Shown here: piece by piece, positions 37,116-46,392 of the stretch | Position numbering within the stretch: position 1 is the stretch's first letter | Layout of the letters: each line of letters opens with the position of its first letter | Origin: Selenomonadaceae bacterium | GTDB lineage: Bacteria > Bacillota > Negativicutes > Selenomonadales > Selenomonadaceae | Direction: 5' to 3' | NCBI GenBank assembly: GCA_024698045.1 | Contig: JAILRS010000028.1 | Location: 1 to 64,000, forward strand | DNA: 64,000 nucleotides | The notes under the pieces: generated by a model | The model's database searches: none | Told to the model about the DNA's origin: nothing | Seen by the model: the letters and a program-made list of their open reading frames with translations, nothing else | Made by a program: the position numbers and the translations under genes

Positions 37116-38477
37116 TTACTTACAGCGATAACGGAATTTTTGACCGCAATCATCACTCAAAATTTCGTAGCGATTCGGGAACGCGGAAACAAAATCCCGC
37201 AACTGATTAAAGCCGAAATCTTTCACTCCGAAACCAAAAGATTTACTCTTCAAAGTTTGCCCGGCATAGTTGAGCAATGAAAATCCGTCACTGTCCTTAT
37301 GCCTTTCGGCGGATTCTTTCAGCGCGGCATGAAGTTGCTCAAGTTTAGCTTTATCCGAATTTTTTGGCGGCTTAACATTAACACAACGATAACAGTCTTT
37401 GGATATGTCACGCGTGATAAATTCGTAACGATTGGGAAATGCTTTGATGAATTTACTCAACGAACTATAGCCCGAATCTTTGATGCTCAAATTATTTTGA
37501 CTGATTGAACTTCCTGCCGTACTTAATAAGACATAGCCGTCGGGCTCCGCATTATTTTTTGCAATCTCCTCAAGCGCGACATGAAGTTGCTTAACTTTTG
37601 TGTTTTCCGTAACTTTTGGCGGATTCTGATTAACGTCAATGCAACGATAATAATAGTTGTGCATTTCACGGAAAATAATTTCATAGCGGTCGGGAAATGC
37701 CGCGATAAATTTATTCAGCGAACTGTGTCCAGAACCTTTTATGCTCAAATTTTTTTGACCGATTAAAGTCCCGGTGGTGCTCAGAGAAACATAACCATCT
37801 GATTCCGCATTACTTTTGAAAATTTCCGCTAAAGCATCATGCAACTGCTTGACTTTTGCCGCGTCGACAATTTTATTTCCTTCATCAATCGGCACGACTT
37901 TGGGATTTAAAATTTTTTCGGGCGGCATTGAATCTTCATCAAACAAAGATATTTGCGTCGGAGTTTTTGTATTCTGCGCAGCGGTTGAAATTTTGACTTC
38001 GGGCGGTTTGACAATAGGCGCGGAAGTTTCGATATCTGCGTCGGATTTCGGATTTGCATCGAGCTCGATAAATTCGGTGCACGCCGCACGAAAGGCATTG
38101 GAGGCGTGTCCCATACCCATGCCGATGATATTTACACCACCTTCGCGCAAACGAATGACAAGAGGAGTGAAATCGCTGTCGTTTGATACCAACGCAAAAG
38201 TATCTGCCTTGCCTTCGTGCAAGACATCCATTGCGTCAATCGTCAAAGACATATCGGTTGCATTCTTACCGGTTACGAAATCATTTTGCTGGACAGGCTT
38301 CAGAGAAAAATCCAAGATACAACTGTTCCAACCGTGCAAGGTAGTTTTTTCCCAATTGCCGTAAATTCTTCTGATAAAAATATCTCCGCGTTCCTGCAAT
38401 GTCTCGATGATTTGTCTGCCGTTTTTCGCCGAAATATTATCTGCGTCTATGAACAGTGCTATTTTACTTGCCGCCAT
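37116..38477 (-). CDS. NYN-domain putative RNase with three OST-HTH/LOTUS domains
   Basis: The N-terminus (about residues 4-140) is a NYN/LabA-like PIN-fold nuclease domain: FIDADNIS with Asp11 and Asp13, NATDMSLTIDAMD (Asp75, Asp81) and SNDSDFTPLV (Asp100, Asp102). All expected acidic residues are present. A linker (about 141-215) precedes three tandem winged-helix LOTUS domains (about 218-290, 302-373, 380-453), each with QLH-AL near its start and FPNRYE or FPDRYE near its end. LOTUS domains bind RNA, so RNA cleavage is a fair inference. ATG 38477 has GAGG 7 nt upstream. A small unknown gene lies 22 bp upstream. Confidence 0.87.
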   Translation of the reverse strand: MAASKIALFIDADNISAKNGRQIIETLQERGDIFIRRIYGNWEKTTLHGWNSCILDFSLKPVQQNDFVTGKNATDMSLTIDAMDVLHEGKADTFALVSNDSDFTPLVIRLREGGVNIIGMGMGHASNAFRAACTEFIELDANPKSDADIETSAPIVKPPEVKISTAAQNTKTPTQISLFDEDSMPPEKILNPKVVPIDEGNKIVDAAKVKQLHDALAEIFKSNAESDGYVSLSTTGTLIGQKNLSIKGSGHSSLNKFIAAFPDRYEIIFREMHNYYYRCIDVNQNPPKVTENTKVKQLHVALEEIAKNNAEPDGYVLLSTAGSSISQNNLSIKDSGYSSLSKFIKAFPNRYEFITRDISKDCYRCVNVKPPKNSDKAKLEQLHAALKESAERHKDSDGFSLLNYAGQTLKSKSFGFGVKDFGFNQLRDFVSAFPNRYEILSDDCGQKFRYRCK

Positions 38478-38499
38478 TGTCAAACCTCGGGAAAAAATA

Positions 38500-38775
38500 T
38501 CAATAACAGTCAATCTCGCGAATCGTGCCGAATTGGATAAAATCGCTTGCGGAAACGGGATCGCCTTCGATTATTTGGAATTCAACTTCATGAAGTTTAT
38601 CGAAAGGTATTTGAATACGTTCCGCGCCGTATTCCTCTTTGACTTTCTTCCAAAGATTTTTACGCGAAAGTTTTGTATCCTTATAAACCGCATTGTTATA
38701 AAAAATGTTCATGGATGCTTCGCTTTTGTTGGCATCGCAATTGAAAAAGATAAATGCTTTACGTGGATTAGCCAT
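38500..38775 (-). CDS. Small conserved-looking hypothetical protein, partner of the NYN gene
   Basis: I do not recognise this 91-residue protein. It begins with a beta-like stretch (KAFIFFNCDA), has basic and acidic residues throughout and no membrane segment or signal. ATG 38775 has AAAGGAG at good spacing. The stop is 22 bp before the NYN gene start, so the two form an operon. It may regulate or assist the RNase; that is only a guess from position. Confidence 0.72.
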   Translation of the reverse strand: MANPRKAFIFFNCDANKSEASMNIFYNNAVYKDTKLSRKNLWKKVKEEYGAERIQIPFDKLHEVEFQIIEGDPVSASDFIQFGTIREIDCY

Positions 38776-38812
38776 AAAATAAAACTCCTTTCAGTTTGTA
38801 AAATACATGATT

Positions 38813-38818
38813 ATTATA
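38813..38818 (-). promoter_or_regulatory. -10 element upstream of the NYN operon
   Basis: A perfect TATAAT on the minus strand lies 38 bp before the ATG at 38775. No good -35 box is present at 16-18 bp, so the promoter is only tentative. Confidence 0.4.
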
Positions 38819-38861
38819 GCCAATTTTGGAATTGAATGGAAGTGAATCGAAAATTTTCTTT

Positions 38862-38965
38862 GAGCCGACTACACTTTGGTCGGTTATCGAAAGTCTTCAA
38901 AGTCAATGGGTTACGGGCGCGGTCTTTAATCACAGACGCCGAAACATTTGTCAACAATCGGCTTG
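38862..38965 (-). repeat. Degenerate fragment (R5) of the intergenic repeat family
   Basis: Read on the minus strand, this stretch contains TTGACTTTGAAGACTTTCG and ATAACCGACC, close to the end module of R1 (TTGACTTTGAACACTTTCG, GTAACCGACT). It also has a block on the plus strand, GCGCGGTCTTTAATCAC, close to GCGCGGTCATTAATTAC of R3. The hairpin and GC modules are absent. It appears to be a decayed end of the repeat and reaches into the obgE promoter. Confidence 0.6.
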
Positions 38966-38976
38966 TAGGTTATAAT
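38948..38976 (+). promoter_or_regulatory. Promoter of obgE
   Basis: TTGTCA (38948-38953) and TATAAT (38971-38976) are 17 bp apart, 36 bp before the obgE ATG. The -35 box lies inside a decayed copy of the repeat family. Confidence 0.75.
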
Positions 38977-39012
38977 TTTGCCGATGTGATAAATTTTTTC
39001 GGAGGAAGTAAA

Positions 39013-40293
39013 ATGCAATTCATAGACAGAAGTAAAATAAGTGTGCGAGCAGGTGACGGCGGTAGCGGTAAATCTTCATTCCGTCGTGAAAAATTTGTGC
39101 CGAAGGGTGGTCCCGACGGCGGCGACGGCGGTAAGGGCGGCGATGTCGTTCTTGAAGTCGATGCCAATGTCAACACGCTTTTAAATTTCCGATTCAATCG
39201 CAGATACACCGCGGAAAACGGTGACGCAGGAGATCGCAAAAAACAGTACGGGCGCGGCGCGGAAGATTGTATCATCAAAGTTCCGCAGGGAACAATAGTA
39301 AAGGATGCGAACACGGGCGAACTGATTGCGGATTTAACGGAATTGGGGCAACGTGCGATAGTTGCAAAGGGTGGTCGCGGCGGTCGCGGTAATGCAAAAT
39401 TCAAATCGGCGTCACGTCGTGCGCCAACCTTCGCGGAATTCGGCGAGCCCGGTGAAAGTCGCGATTTACTTCTTGAATTAAAACTTTTGGCGGATGTCGG
39501 TCTTGTCGGCTATCCCAGTGTCGGCAAATCCAGTTTGATTGCCGCGGTTAGTTCGGCGCGTCCCGAAATAGCCGATTATCATTTCACGACATTGGTGCCG
39601 GTTTTGGGCGTGGTAAGTTTGGGCTACGAAAAATCTTTCGTCATGGCGGATATCCCCGGGCTGATTGAGGGCGCGGCGGACGGTGTCGGATTAGGTCATG
39701 ATTTTTTGCGGCACATTGAGCGGACGAAATTGATTTTGCATATGGTTGACGCGGCGGCGGTTGACGGAAGAGATCCCGTCGAGGATTTCGACAAGATTAA
39801 TATTGAGCTGAAAAAGTACAGCGATAAACTTGCCAAACGTCCGCAAATACTGGTCGCCAATAAAATCGATTTGCCACAGGCCGCGGAAAATATTTCCAAA
39901 CTTGAGGAGCTTGCCAAACGTGAGGGCATAGAATTTTTTGCGGTATCGGCGGCGGCTCATGAAAATCTCGACGTGCTGATAAATTACGTCGGCAAACGTC
40001 TTGAGGAAATCGGCGATGATGTCGAGCCCGTTGTAGAGGCAGTGAAAGTTTTCGACGTCGAGAAAGAAGACGACCCCGTGATTATCGAGCGTAATGATGC
40101 CGCCGAATTTATCGTCCGCAACAAGAACATAGAAAAAATTGTCGCCATGACCAATTTCGATAACGATGAAGGTCTGCGCCGTTTCCAATTCATTTGGCGT
40201 ATGAAAAATCTTGACGCGTTATTAAAGGAGCGCGGCATTAAAGAAGGTATGATTGTCCATATCGGCGACATTGAATTCGAGTGGCACGAGTGA
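39013..40293 (+). CDS. obgE: Obg GTPase
   Basis: This essential ribosome-associated GTPase takes part in 50S assembly and stress control. The glycine-rich Obg fold covers about residues 1-158 (GDGGSGKSSFRREKFVP, then PDGGDGGKGGD). The G domain has G1 GYPSVGKSS (166-174), DIPGLIEGA and NKID. A C-terminal OCT domain (about 345-426) is present, as in Firmicute Obg. ATG 39013 with GGAGGAAG upstream is clear; the frame is open for 177 bases more upstream, but the promoter lies there. rlmN follows 28 bp downstream. Confidence 0.96.
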   Translation: MQFIDRSKISVRAGDGGSGKSSFRREKFVPKGGPDGGDGGKGGDVVLEVDANVNTLLNFRFNRRYTAENGDAGDRKKQYGRGAEDCIIKVPQGTIVKDANTGELIADLTELGQRAIVAKGGRGGRGNAKFKSASRRAPTFAEFGEPGESRDLLLELKLLADVGLVGYPSVGKSSLIAAVSSARPEIADYHFTTLVPVLGVVSLGYEKSFVMADIPGLIEGAADGVGLGHDFLRHIERTKLILHMVDAAAVDGRDPVEDFDKINIELKKYSDKLAKRPQILVANKIDLPQAAENISKLEELAKREGIEFFAVSAAAHENLDVLINYVGKRLEEIGDDVEPVVEAVKVFDVEKEDDPVIIERNDAAEFIVRNKNIEKIVAMTNFDNDEGLRRFQFIWRMKNLDALLKERGIKEGMIVHIGDIEFEWHE

Positions 40294-40321
40294 TTTTTAA
40301 TTCGGAGGACAGATAATCAAG

Positions 40322-41359
40322 ATGAAAAATTTATTTGGTTTGACACTGCCCGAACTCGAAACGGAATTAAAATCTTTGCCGAAGTTCCGCGTCAAACAAA
40401 TAGCCGCACATATTTACAAACACGGTATGAAAACATTCGACGAGATGAACGATTTGCCGAAGAGTTTACGTGCGGAAATGTCGACACGCTACGAAATAAA
40501 GACGGCGGAACTTTTGACGCAATTGGATTCGGCTGACGGACTCACGACAAAATTTTTGTTGGGATTATCCGACGGCGCGGCGGTTGAAATTGTTTTGATG
40601 CGGCATGATTACGGTAACAGTGTATGTATTTCAAGTCAAGTAGGCTGTCAAATGGGTTGCAAATTCTGCGCCTCGACGCTTAAAGGACTTCAAAGAAATT
40701 TGACGGCGGCGGAAATGTTAGGCGAAATTTTATTCGCCGATGAATATCTGCGCAGATTCGGAAAGACATTGGATTCGATAGTAGTGATGGGTACGGGTGA
40801 ACCGCTGATGAATTACGACGAATTGATGAAAATGTTGAGGCTCTTACACGAGGATTATTGTCTTGGCATGAGTTACCGCCGAGTTACAATATCAACCTGC
40901 GGAATAGTACCGGCGATAAAAAAATTACGCGACGAGAAAATTCCCGTCACGCTGTCGATATCTTTGCACGCGCCCGATGATAAATTACGTTCCGCGCTCA
41001 TGCCGATTAATTCCGCCTTCGGTATAAAAAGTCTGCTTGAGGCGGCGAACGATTACGCACAAACAACGGGTCGGCGCGTCACCTACGAATACATTTTAAT
41101 CGGCGGAGTAAACGACACGGAAGAACACGCAAGACGTTTGGCAAAAATTTTGAGCGGACAACTTGCCAACGTCAATTTGATTCCGTTTAATCCCGTCAGC
41201 GAACGCGATTTTAATCCGCCCACGCGTAACGCCGTACAGAAATTCTTTCACTTCCTGAATACGCACGGAATCGGCGCGACAATCCGTAAGGAGATGGGCG
41301 CGGATGTCAATGCCGCCTGTGGTCAATTGAAAGCCAATTGGCAAAATCAAAATCATTGA
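40322..41359 (+). CDS. rlmN: 23S rRNA (adenine-2503-C2)-methyltransferase / tRNA methyltransferase
   Basis: This radical SAM enzyme methylates A2503 of 23S rRNA and A37 of some tRNAs. The iron-sulfur motif is Cys109, Cys113 and Cys116 in GCQMGCKFCAS. A GTGEPL motif and the second catalytic cysteine near the C-terminus (VNAACGQLK) are present. The length of 345 residues is normal. Its stop codon overlaps by 7 bp with the stop of the convergent ctpA gene. Confidence 0.96.
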   Translation: MKNLFGLTLPELETELKSLPKFRVKQIAAHIYKHGMKTFDEMNDLPKSLRAEMSTRYEIKTAELLTQLDSADGLTTKFLLGLSDGAAVEIVLMRHDYGNSVCISSQVGCQMGCKFCASTLKGLQRNLTAAEMLGEILFADEYLRRFGKTLDSIVVMGTGEPLMNYDELMKMLRLLHEDYCLGMSYRRVTISTCGIVPAIKKLRDEKIPVTLSISLHAPDDKLRSALMPINSAFGIKSLLEAANDYAQTTGRRVTYEYILIGGVNDTEEHARRLAKILSGQLANVNLIPFNPVSERDFNPPTRNAVQKFFHFLNTHGIGATIRKEMGADVNAACGQLKANWQNQNH

Positions 41360-42588
41360 GCCGCAGAATTTTCCTCAGGTTTCACCCAAAAGTTATCGTC
41401 AAATAAAATTTTCCCTGCGTCAATTTGATGATTTAACAATGCTTCGGCTTCCGCAAGTTGGGCATCTTCGTTATCATCAAGTTTGAGGTCGTACATTTGA
41501 TGCGCCGACGCAGGGGATTTTATTTCCACATCGGGCGTTATTCCCAAGCCGTCGATACATTTGCCGTTCGGCGTGTAATATTTCGCAATCGTCAATTTTA
41601 ATCCGTCTTCGTGCGCCATTGGGATAAGAGTTTGAACGGAGCCCTTACCGTAAGAAGTTTCGCCGACAACAATCGCCGCCTTTGTATCTTGCAACGCACC
41701 CGCCAACAATTCGGCGGCACTGGCACTGTTTTTATCGAGCAGAACAACTATCGGGAACTGCGCAGCTTCCAAATCGGATTTGTAAACTTCGGCGGAACCG
41801 TCGCGCATGATAACCGAAGTAATTTTACCTGCCGGAACAATCCTGCGAGCGATTTGTACGCAACTCGTTATGACTCCGCCAGGATTCTGTCGCATATCCA
41901 AGATAAGTCCTTTCAAACCTTGCTCCTTCAACTCCTTAATTGTCGTATCGAATTCGACGCCCGTATCTTCGCTGAAGTTTGAAATTTTTATGTAGGCAAG
42001 TCGATCGTCAATCATTTGTCCCGCGACGGTTTTGACATGAATATTATCGCGCGTCAAACTGTAGAGTGTATCTTCGGAACCTTCGCGGCGAATAAGAAGT
42101 TTAACGTTTGTGCCGATTTGACCGCGAATTTTCAAAGCGACTTCACCGGGTGCCATTTTGGAAACAGGTTTACCGTCCACCTCTAAAATTTCATCGTTCG
42201 CCAAAAGCCCGACACGTTGCCCGGGACCGTCGGGTATGACGTTCATGATTTGCACACCGCCATTTTTGAAACTCATGTAGACACCGATTCCGCCAAATTC
42301 TCCGCTGGTTTCCGCGCGCAATTGGCTGTAAAGTTGGGGAGCCAAATAAATTGAGTGCGGATCTCCCAACGAATTAACCATGCCGCTAATCGCTCCATCT
42401 ATCAATTTACCGCGCTCGACCGATTCAACATAATTGCCTTCGATAAATCTCATTGCCACGAAAAATCTTCCGAGGTCGAAAGCATTTTTTGAATTCAAGC
42501 CCAATAAAAACGCAATAATTCCCAAAGTCAAAACTATGCTTACTAGTGCCGTTATCGCTATTCCGATAAAAAATTTTTTATTGCTCAA
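41353..42588 (-). CDS. ctpA: C-terminal processing peptidase (S41 family)
   Basis: This is a secreted or membrane-anchored serine protease that trims C-termini of exported proteins. A membrane segment (about residues 5-27) precedes a PDZ domain (about 85-165, with GIGVYMSF and VIPDGPGQRVGLL) and the S41 domain. The catalytic Ser is in NSASAAELLAGAL and the Lys in SYGKGSVQ. I choose TTG 42588 with GGGAAG 8 nt upstream; the frame is open 81 bases further. The 262-bp stretch up to kdsB holds no clear gene or promoter. Confidence 0.9.
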   Translation of the reverse strand: MSNKKFFIGIAITALVSIVLTLGIIAFLLGLNSKNAFDLGRFFVAMRFIEGNYVESVERGKLIDGAISGMVNSLGDPHSIYLAPQLYSQLRAETSGEFGGIGVYMSFKNGGVQIMNVIPDGPGQRVGLLANDEILEVDGKPVSKMAPGEVALKIRGQIGTNVKLLIRREGSEDTLYSLTRDNIHVKTVAGQMIDDRLAYIKISNFSEDTGVEFDTTIKELKEQGLKGLILDMRQNPGGVITSCVQIARRIVPAGKITSVIMRDGSAEVYKSDLEAAQFPIVVLLDKNSASAAELLAGALQDTKAAIVVGETSYGKGSVQTLIPMAHEDGLKLTIAKYYTPNGKCIDGLGITPDVEIKSPASAHQMYDLKLDDNEDAQLAEAEALLNHQIDAGKILFDDNFWVKPEENSAAQ

Positions 42589-42850
42589 ATCGCGACTTCC
42601 CTTCGTTAAAGTAGGTACGAATATATCATTCGCACATGAAAAAAATATTAAAACTTGTTTGCCGCGCATAAGCTATTGTGTTAAGATAATCGCCGTGAGT
42701 AAAATTTCCAAAACTTCCGCGGCTCGAGTCCGCACCATTAAAATTTTCAACCGTGATAAATGATAATATGGAAATAAAAACTAACGAAGAAAGGATGTGA
42801 CCGACGAGACTTATCCCGTGAATACGGGAATTTTTGTCACGTCAAAGCTA

Positions 42851-43588
42851 ATGAAATCTATCTGCGTAATTCCTGCGCGTTATTCCTCAACGCGCTTGCC
42901 GGGTAAACCGCTCAAAGATATTTGCGGTCTGCCGATGATATGTCGTGTATGGCAACGCGCCAGCAAAGCGGAATCGGTATCCGAAGTGGTTGTCGCCACG
43001 GATGACGACAGAATTTTGCAAGCGGTCGAAAAAAATTCGGGTCACGCCATGATGACGCGCGCCGATCATAAAACGGGTACCGACAGACTTGCCGAAGTTG
43101 CCGAAAAATTTCCCGATGCCGATGTTGTTGTCAATGTTCAGGGCGATGAACCTTTGATAGATCCCGGGTTGATTGATAATCTTGTTGCCGAATTTGCTAA
43201 GGACGACGAATTGCAGATGGCTACCGTCGCGACGGAATTAAACGACGAAAACGATATGAAAAACCCGAACAACGTCAAAGTTGTTTTGGACAGATACAAT
43301 GACGCGCTTTATTTTTCGCGTTCGCTTATTCCCTACCCGAGAAATGCCGGCATCGCGTCAGTATTCAAACACATAGGCATTTACGCCTACCGCAGAAATT
43401 TTTTGATTGATTACGCGAAAATGGAGCCGACACCCTTGGAGCAAACCGAATCGCTCGAACAACTTCGCGCCTTGGAGAACGGATTCAAAATTCGCGTGAT
43501 AAAAAGTTCGTGTCGTTTCGTAGGTGTGGACACCGAGGAAGATTTACGGCTTGTCAACGAAATTTATCGACGGGAGGAGATTGCATGA
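42851..43588 (+). CDS. kdsB: 3-deoxy-manno-octulosonate cytidylyltransferase
   Basis: This cytosolic enzyme activates KDO to CMP-KDO for lipopolysaccharide inner core synthesis. The nucleotide-binding start [15 protein letters not shown] and the [10 protein letters not shown] motif identify it. ATG 42851 matches family starts, yet no good ribosome binding site precedes it; AAAGGA at 42790 is too far away, so the true start could be an earlier GTG. The product has 245 residues. The stop overlaps the kdsA start (ATGA). Confidence 0.94.
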   Translation: MKSICVIPARYSSTRLPGKPLKDICGLPMICRVWQRASKAESVSEVVVATDDDRILQAVEKNSGHAMMTRADHKTGTDRLAEVAEKFPDADVVVNVQGDEPLIDPGLIDNLVAEFAKDDELQMATVATELNDENDMKNPNNVKVVLDRYNDALYFSRSLIPYPRNAGIASVFKHIGIYAYRRNFLIDYAKMEPTPLEQTESLEQLRALENGFKIRVIKSSCRFVGVDTEEDLRLVNEIYRREEIA

Positions 43589-44403
43589 ACAAAGTCAAAG
43601 TCGGAGATATAGAATTCGGCGGCGGCAAACTTGTCTTGCTTGCAGGACCTTGCGTACTTGAAGGTTACGAGCGTAGTTTGATGATTGGGCGTCGCGCCAA
43701 AGAAATCGCCGAACGTTTGGGCATCCCCTACATTTTCAAGGCGTCCTTTGATAAGGCAAATCGTTCGTCGATAGAAAGTTACAGAGGTCCCGGGCTTGAA
43801 GAGGGCTTGAAAATTTTAGCGGATATCAAACGCGAATTGAATGTCCCGATAGTCACGGATATTCACGAATCGTATCAGGCGGCACGTGTTGCGGAAGTCG
43901 CCGATATCCTGCAAATTCCCGCGTTCCTTTGCAGACAAACCGATTTACTTGTCGCGGCGGCGAAGACCGGCAAAGTTGTCAACGTCAAGAAGGCGCAATT
44001 TTTATCCGCGAAAGATATGACTAACGTTGTCGGGAAATTGAGAGCGAGCGGCACCGAAAAAATTTTGCTGACCGAACGCGGTACTTCCTTCGGTTATAAT
44101 AATTTGGTTGTCGATATGCGCGGCTTACCGATTATGCGCGGCTTTAATTGTCCCGTGATTTTCGACGGCACTCACAGCGTACAATTACCGGGAGGCGCAG
44201 GAACAAAGTCGGGCGGTCAACGTGAATTTGTCGAATACCTTGTAAGAGGTGCTTGCGCGGTTGGAATTGACGGATTATTCCTCGAGGTGCACGATAAACC
44301 CGAAGAAGGTCTTTCCGATGGTGCTAACATGATTCCGCTTGATAAACTCGAAAAACTTTTGGCGGATGCTTTGGCGATTCACAATGTCGCGAAAAATTTG
44401 TAA
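43585..44403 (+). CDS. kdsA: 3-deoxy-8-phosphooctulonate synthase
   Basis: This enzyme condenses phosphoenolpyruvate with arabinose-5-phosphate to form KDO-8-phosphate. Motifs include [22 protein letters not shown], and [16 protein letters not shown] 43585 overlaps the kdsB stop by 4 bp and has GGGAGGAGA upstream. The product is 272 residues. It is the second gene of the KDO operon, with kdsD 27 bp downstream. Confidence 0.96.
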   Translation: MNKVKVGDIEFGGGKLVLLAGPCVLEGYERSLMIGRRAKEIAERLGIPYIFKASFDKANRSSIESYRGPGLEEGLKILADIKRELNVPIVTDIHESYQAARVAEVADILQIPAFLCRQTDLLVAAAKTGKVVNVKKAQFLSAKDMTNVVGKLRASGTEKILLTERGTSFGYNNLVVDMRGLPIMRGFNCPVIFDGTHSVQLPGGAGTKSGGQREFVEYLVRGACAVGIDGLFLEVHDKPEEGLSDGANMIPLDKLEKLLADALAIHNVAKNL

Positions 44404-44430
44404 GACCATAAAAAATTTTGGAGTACTGAT

Positions 44431-45399
44431 ATGATAAGAGAAAAGGCGATTGAAACTTTAAAGATAGAGGCGTCGGCGGTTGCCGCATTGGAAAATCGCA
44501 TAGATGATGAATTTGTCGAGATAGTCAAGAAAATAATGTCATGTAGTGGTCGCGTCGTGGTGACCGGCATGGGAAAATCGGGACATATCGGCAAAAAAAT
44601 TTCCGCTACTTTGGCGTCAACGGGTACGCCGTCATTTTTCATGCATCCTGCCGAAGCTTATCACGGCGACTTGGGTATGTTAACCGAGCGCGATATTTTG
44701 ATTGCGATTTCAAACAGCGGCGAATCTTCCGAGATTGTAAACATCTTGCCGGTAGTACGCAGAATCGGCGCGTTAATCATAGCAATGAGCGGCAAGAGAA
44801 CTTCAACTTTGGGTAACAACTGCGATTATTTTATCGACATAGGAGTTGAGCGTGAAGCGTGTTCGTTGGGACTCGCGCCTACTGCCTCGACAACTGCAAC
44901 TTTGGCAATGGGTGACGCATTGGCGATGGCTCTTATGGACGAAAGAAATTTCACATCGAAAGATTTTGCGTTATTCCACCCCGGCGGCGCGTTGGGCAGA
45001 AAACTTTTGTTGAGTGTCGGCGATGTCATGCATAGCGGCGAAGATAATCCTATCGTCAAGATTGGAGCTACGGCAAAAGATGCGTTGTTCGAGATGACCG
45101 CAAAAGGTTTGGGCGCGGTATCGGTTGTGGATGAACACGATAAATTTGTCGGACTTGTCACCGATGGAATTATTCGCCGTGCCTTGGAGAAGAGTCGCAG
45201 TTTCTTGGACGAACCTGTAGAACATATTATGTTTGAAAATCCATTGATTATCAGTGCGGATAAATTGGCGGCGGCAGCACTTTCGGTCATGGAGAAACAT
45301 AAGCCGCGTCCCGTTACGGTTTTGCCCGTTGTCGACGAGAATAAATATCCCGTGGGCATGATTCACTTGACCGATTTGTTGCGTCAAGGTGTCGTGTGA
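44431..45399 (+). CDS. kdsD: Arabinose-5-phosphate isomerase (KpsF/GutQ family)
   Basis: This enzyme converts ribulose-5-phosphate into arabinose-5-phosphate, the KDO precursor. A SIS domain (about residues 30-165, with GMGKSGHIGKKISATLASTG and ISNSGESSE) is followed by two CBS domains (about 205-320). The protein is 322 residues. Repeat R3 begins right after the stop and separates this gene from kdsC. Confidence 0.94.
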   Translation: MIREKAIETLKIEASAVAALENRIDDEFVEIVKKIMSCSGRVVVTGMGKSGHIGKKISATLASTGTPSFFMHPAEAYHGDLGMLTERDILIAISNSGESSEIVNILPVVRRIGALIIAMSGKRTSTLGNNCDYFIDIGVEREACSLGLAPTASTTATLAMGDALAMALMDERNFTSKDFALFHPGGALGRKLLLSVGDVMHSGEDNPIVKIGATAKDALFEMTAKGLGAVSVVDEHDKFVGLVTDGIIRRALEKSRSFLDEPVEHIMFENPLIISADKLAAAALSVMEKHKPRPVTVLPVVDENKYPVGMIHLTDLLRQGVV

Positions 45400-45401
45400 T
45401 G

Positions 45402-45776
45402 CTCCTTTCGTTGGTTAACAAAAGGAGTCAAAGTCAACTTTGTAATTGCTATAAGCGCGGTCATTAATTACGGTTAATGAAAACTTTGGCGCGACAGCAG
45501 GATGCAACAACCTCGCTACGGTTTCTAAGTTAGTTAATGAATACTTTTTATTGGCTGTGCATACTTTTCTTTGCGTGTCCAAAGAAAAGTAACAAAAGAA
45601 AGGACGCCTCGCAGGGGCGGTAGTAATCGTAGCCGTAGTGTGTAGGCTACCCGTGTCGAATGTGCCGCATACAAAACATCCATGTTTTGAGCGTGCGGCG
45701 GCCGCCCATCCATGGGCGGCCTCAACCTTAATCAACACCCCAAGTCAAGGTTACGACTTTGTTATTTCAATCCGTG
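45402..45776 (-). repeat. Intergenic palindromic repeat, copy R3, between kdsD and kdsC
   Basis: This copy is read on the minus strand. From the right it has the CCCCAAGTCAA end, the GC hairpin (45700-45721), the CAAAACATCCATGTTTTG palindrome (45672-45689), the CTTTTCTTTG-type hairpin (45564-45589), the TTAACTAACTTAGAAAC block, a degenerate CAACGT-type module and the CCTTTCGTTGGTTAACAAAAGG terminal hairpin beginning at 45404. The 401-bp gap contains only this repeat and the kdsC ribosome binding site. Confidence 0.87.
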
Positions 45777-45800
45777 ACTGACTTCAAAGGAGGCAGGCAA

Positions 45801-46373
45801 ATGAAAATTTCCGGTGACGCTCTTGACAGGGCGAAGAAAGTTAAGCTAATAATATTCGACGTTGACGGAGTACTGACCGACGGCGGAATTTATCACAGCG
45901 GTAACGGCGAACTGTTCAAGGCTTTTCATTGCCGCGACGGATTCGGAATAACGTTGTTACACAGTTGCGGAATAAAGACGGCGATAATAACGGGCAGGAC
46001 TTCGACAATGACCGAATGGCGCGCCAAAGAGTTAAACATTTCAGCCGTCATGCAGGGTCAAATGAATAAGCGTGACGCTTACAAAAAAATTAAGATGCAA
46101 TTCGGTTTGAGTGATGATGAAATTGCTTATGTGGCTGATGATTTGATAGATTTGCCGGTATTGGTGCAGGTCGGATTTCGTGCGGCGGTAGGTGATGCCG
46201 CGCCCGAAGTTGTCGACCGTGCTCATTTTGTCGCGAATAATTTCGGTGGTCGCGGCGCCGTTCGTGAAGTGATAGAATTTATTTTGAAAGCCAAAGGACT
46301 TTGGCAGGAGATTATCGAACGCTACACGACGCCCGAGTTTGACGATAAAGAGTTGACTGCACTTAATCGGTAA
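45801..46373 (+). CDS. kdsC: 3-deoxy-manno-octulosonate-8-phosphatase
   Basis: This HAD-family phosphatase releases KDO from KDO-8-phosphate. The catalytic motif is DVDGVLTDGG, followed by KAFHCRDGFGI, TGRTS, and DDLIDLPVL. ATG 45801 has AAAGGAGG upstream; a longer frame extends into the repeat but is unlikely. At 190 residues it is standard length. It begins just after repeat R3 and leads into lpxL-lptC-lptA-lptB-lptF. Confidence 0.95.
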   Translation: MKISGDALDRAKKVKLIIFDVDGVLTDGGIYHSGNGELFKAFHCRDGFGITLLHSCGIKTAIITGRTSTMTEWRAKELNISAVMQGQMNKRDAYKKIKMQFGLSDDEIAYVADDLIDLPVLVQVGFRAAVGDAAPEVVDRAHFVANNFGGRGAVREVIEFILKAKGLWQEIIERYTTPEFDDKELTALNR

Positions 46374-46392
46374 AATATTTTCGGAGGATGAC

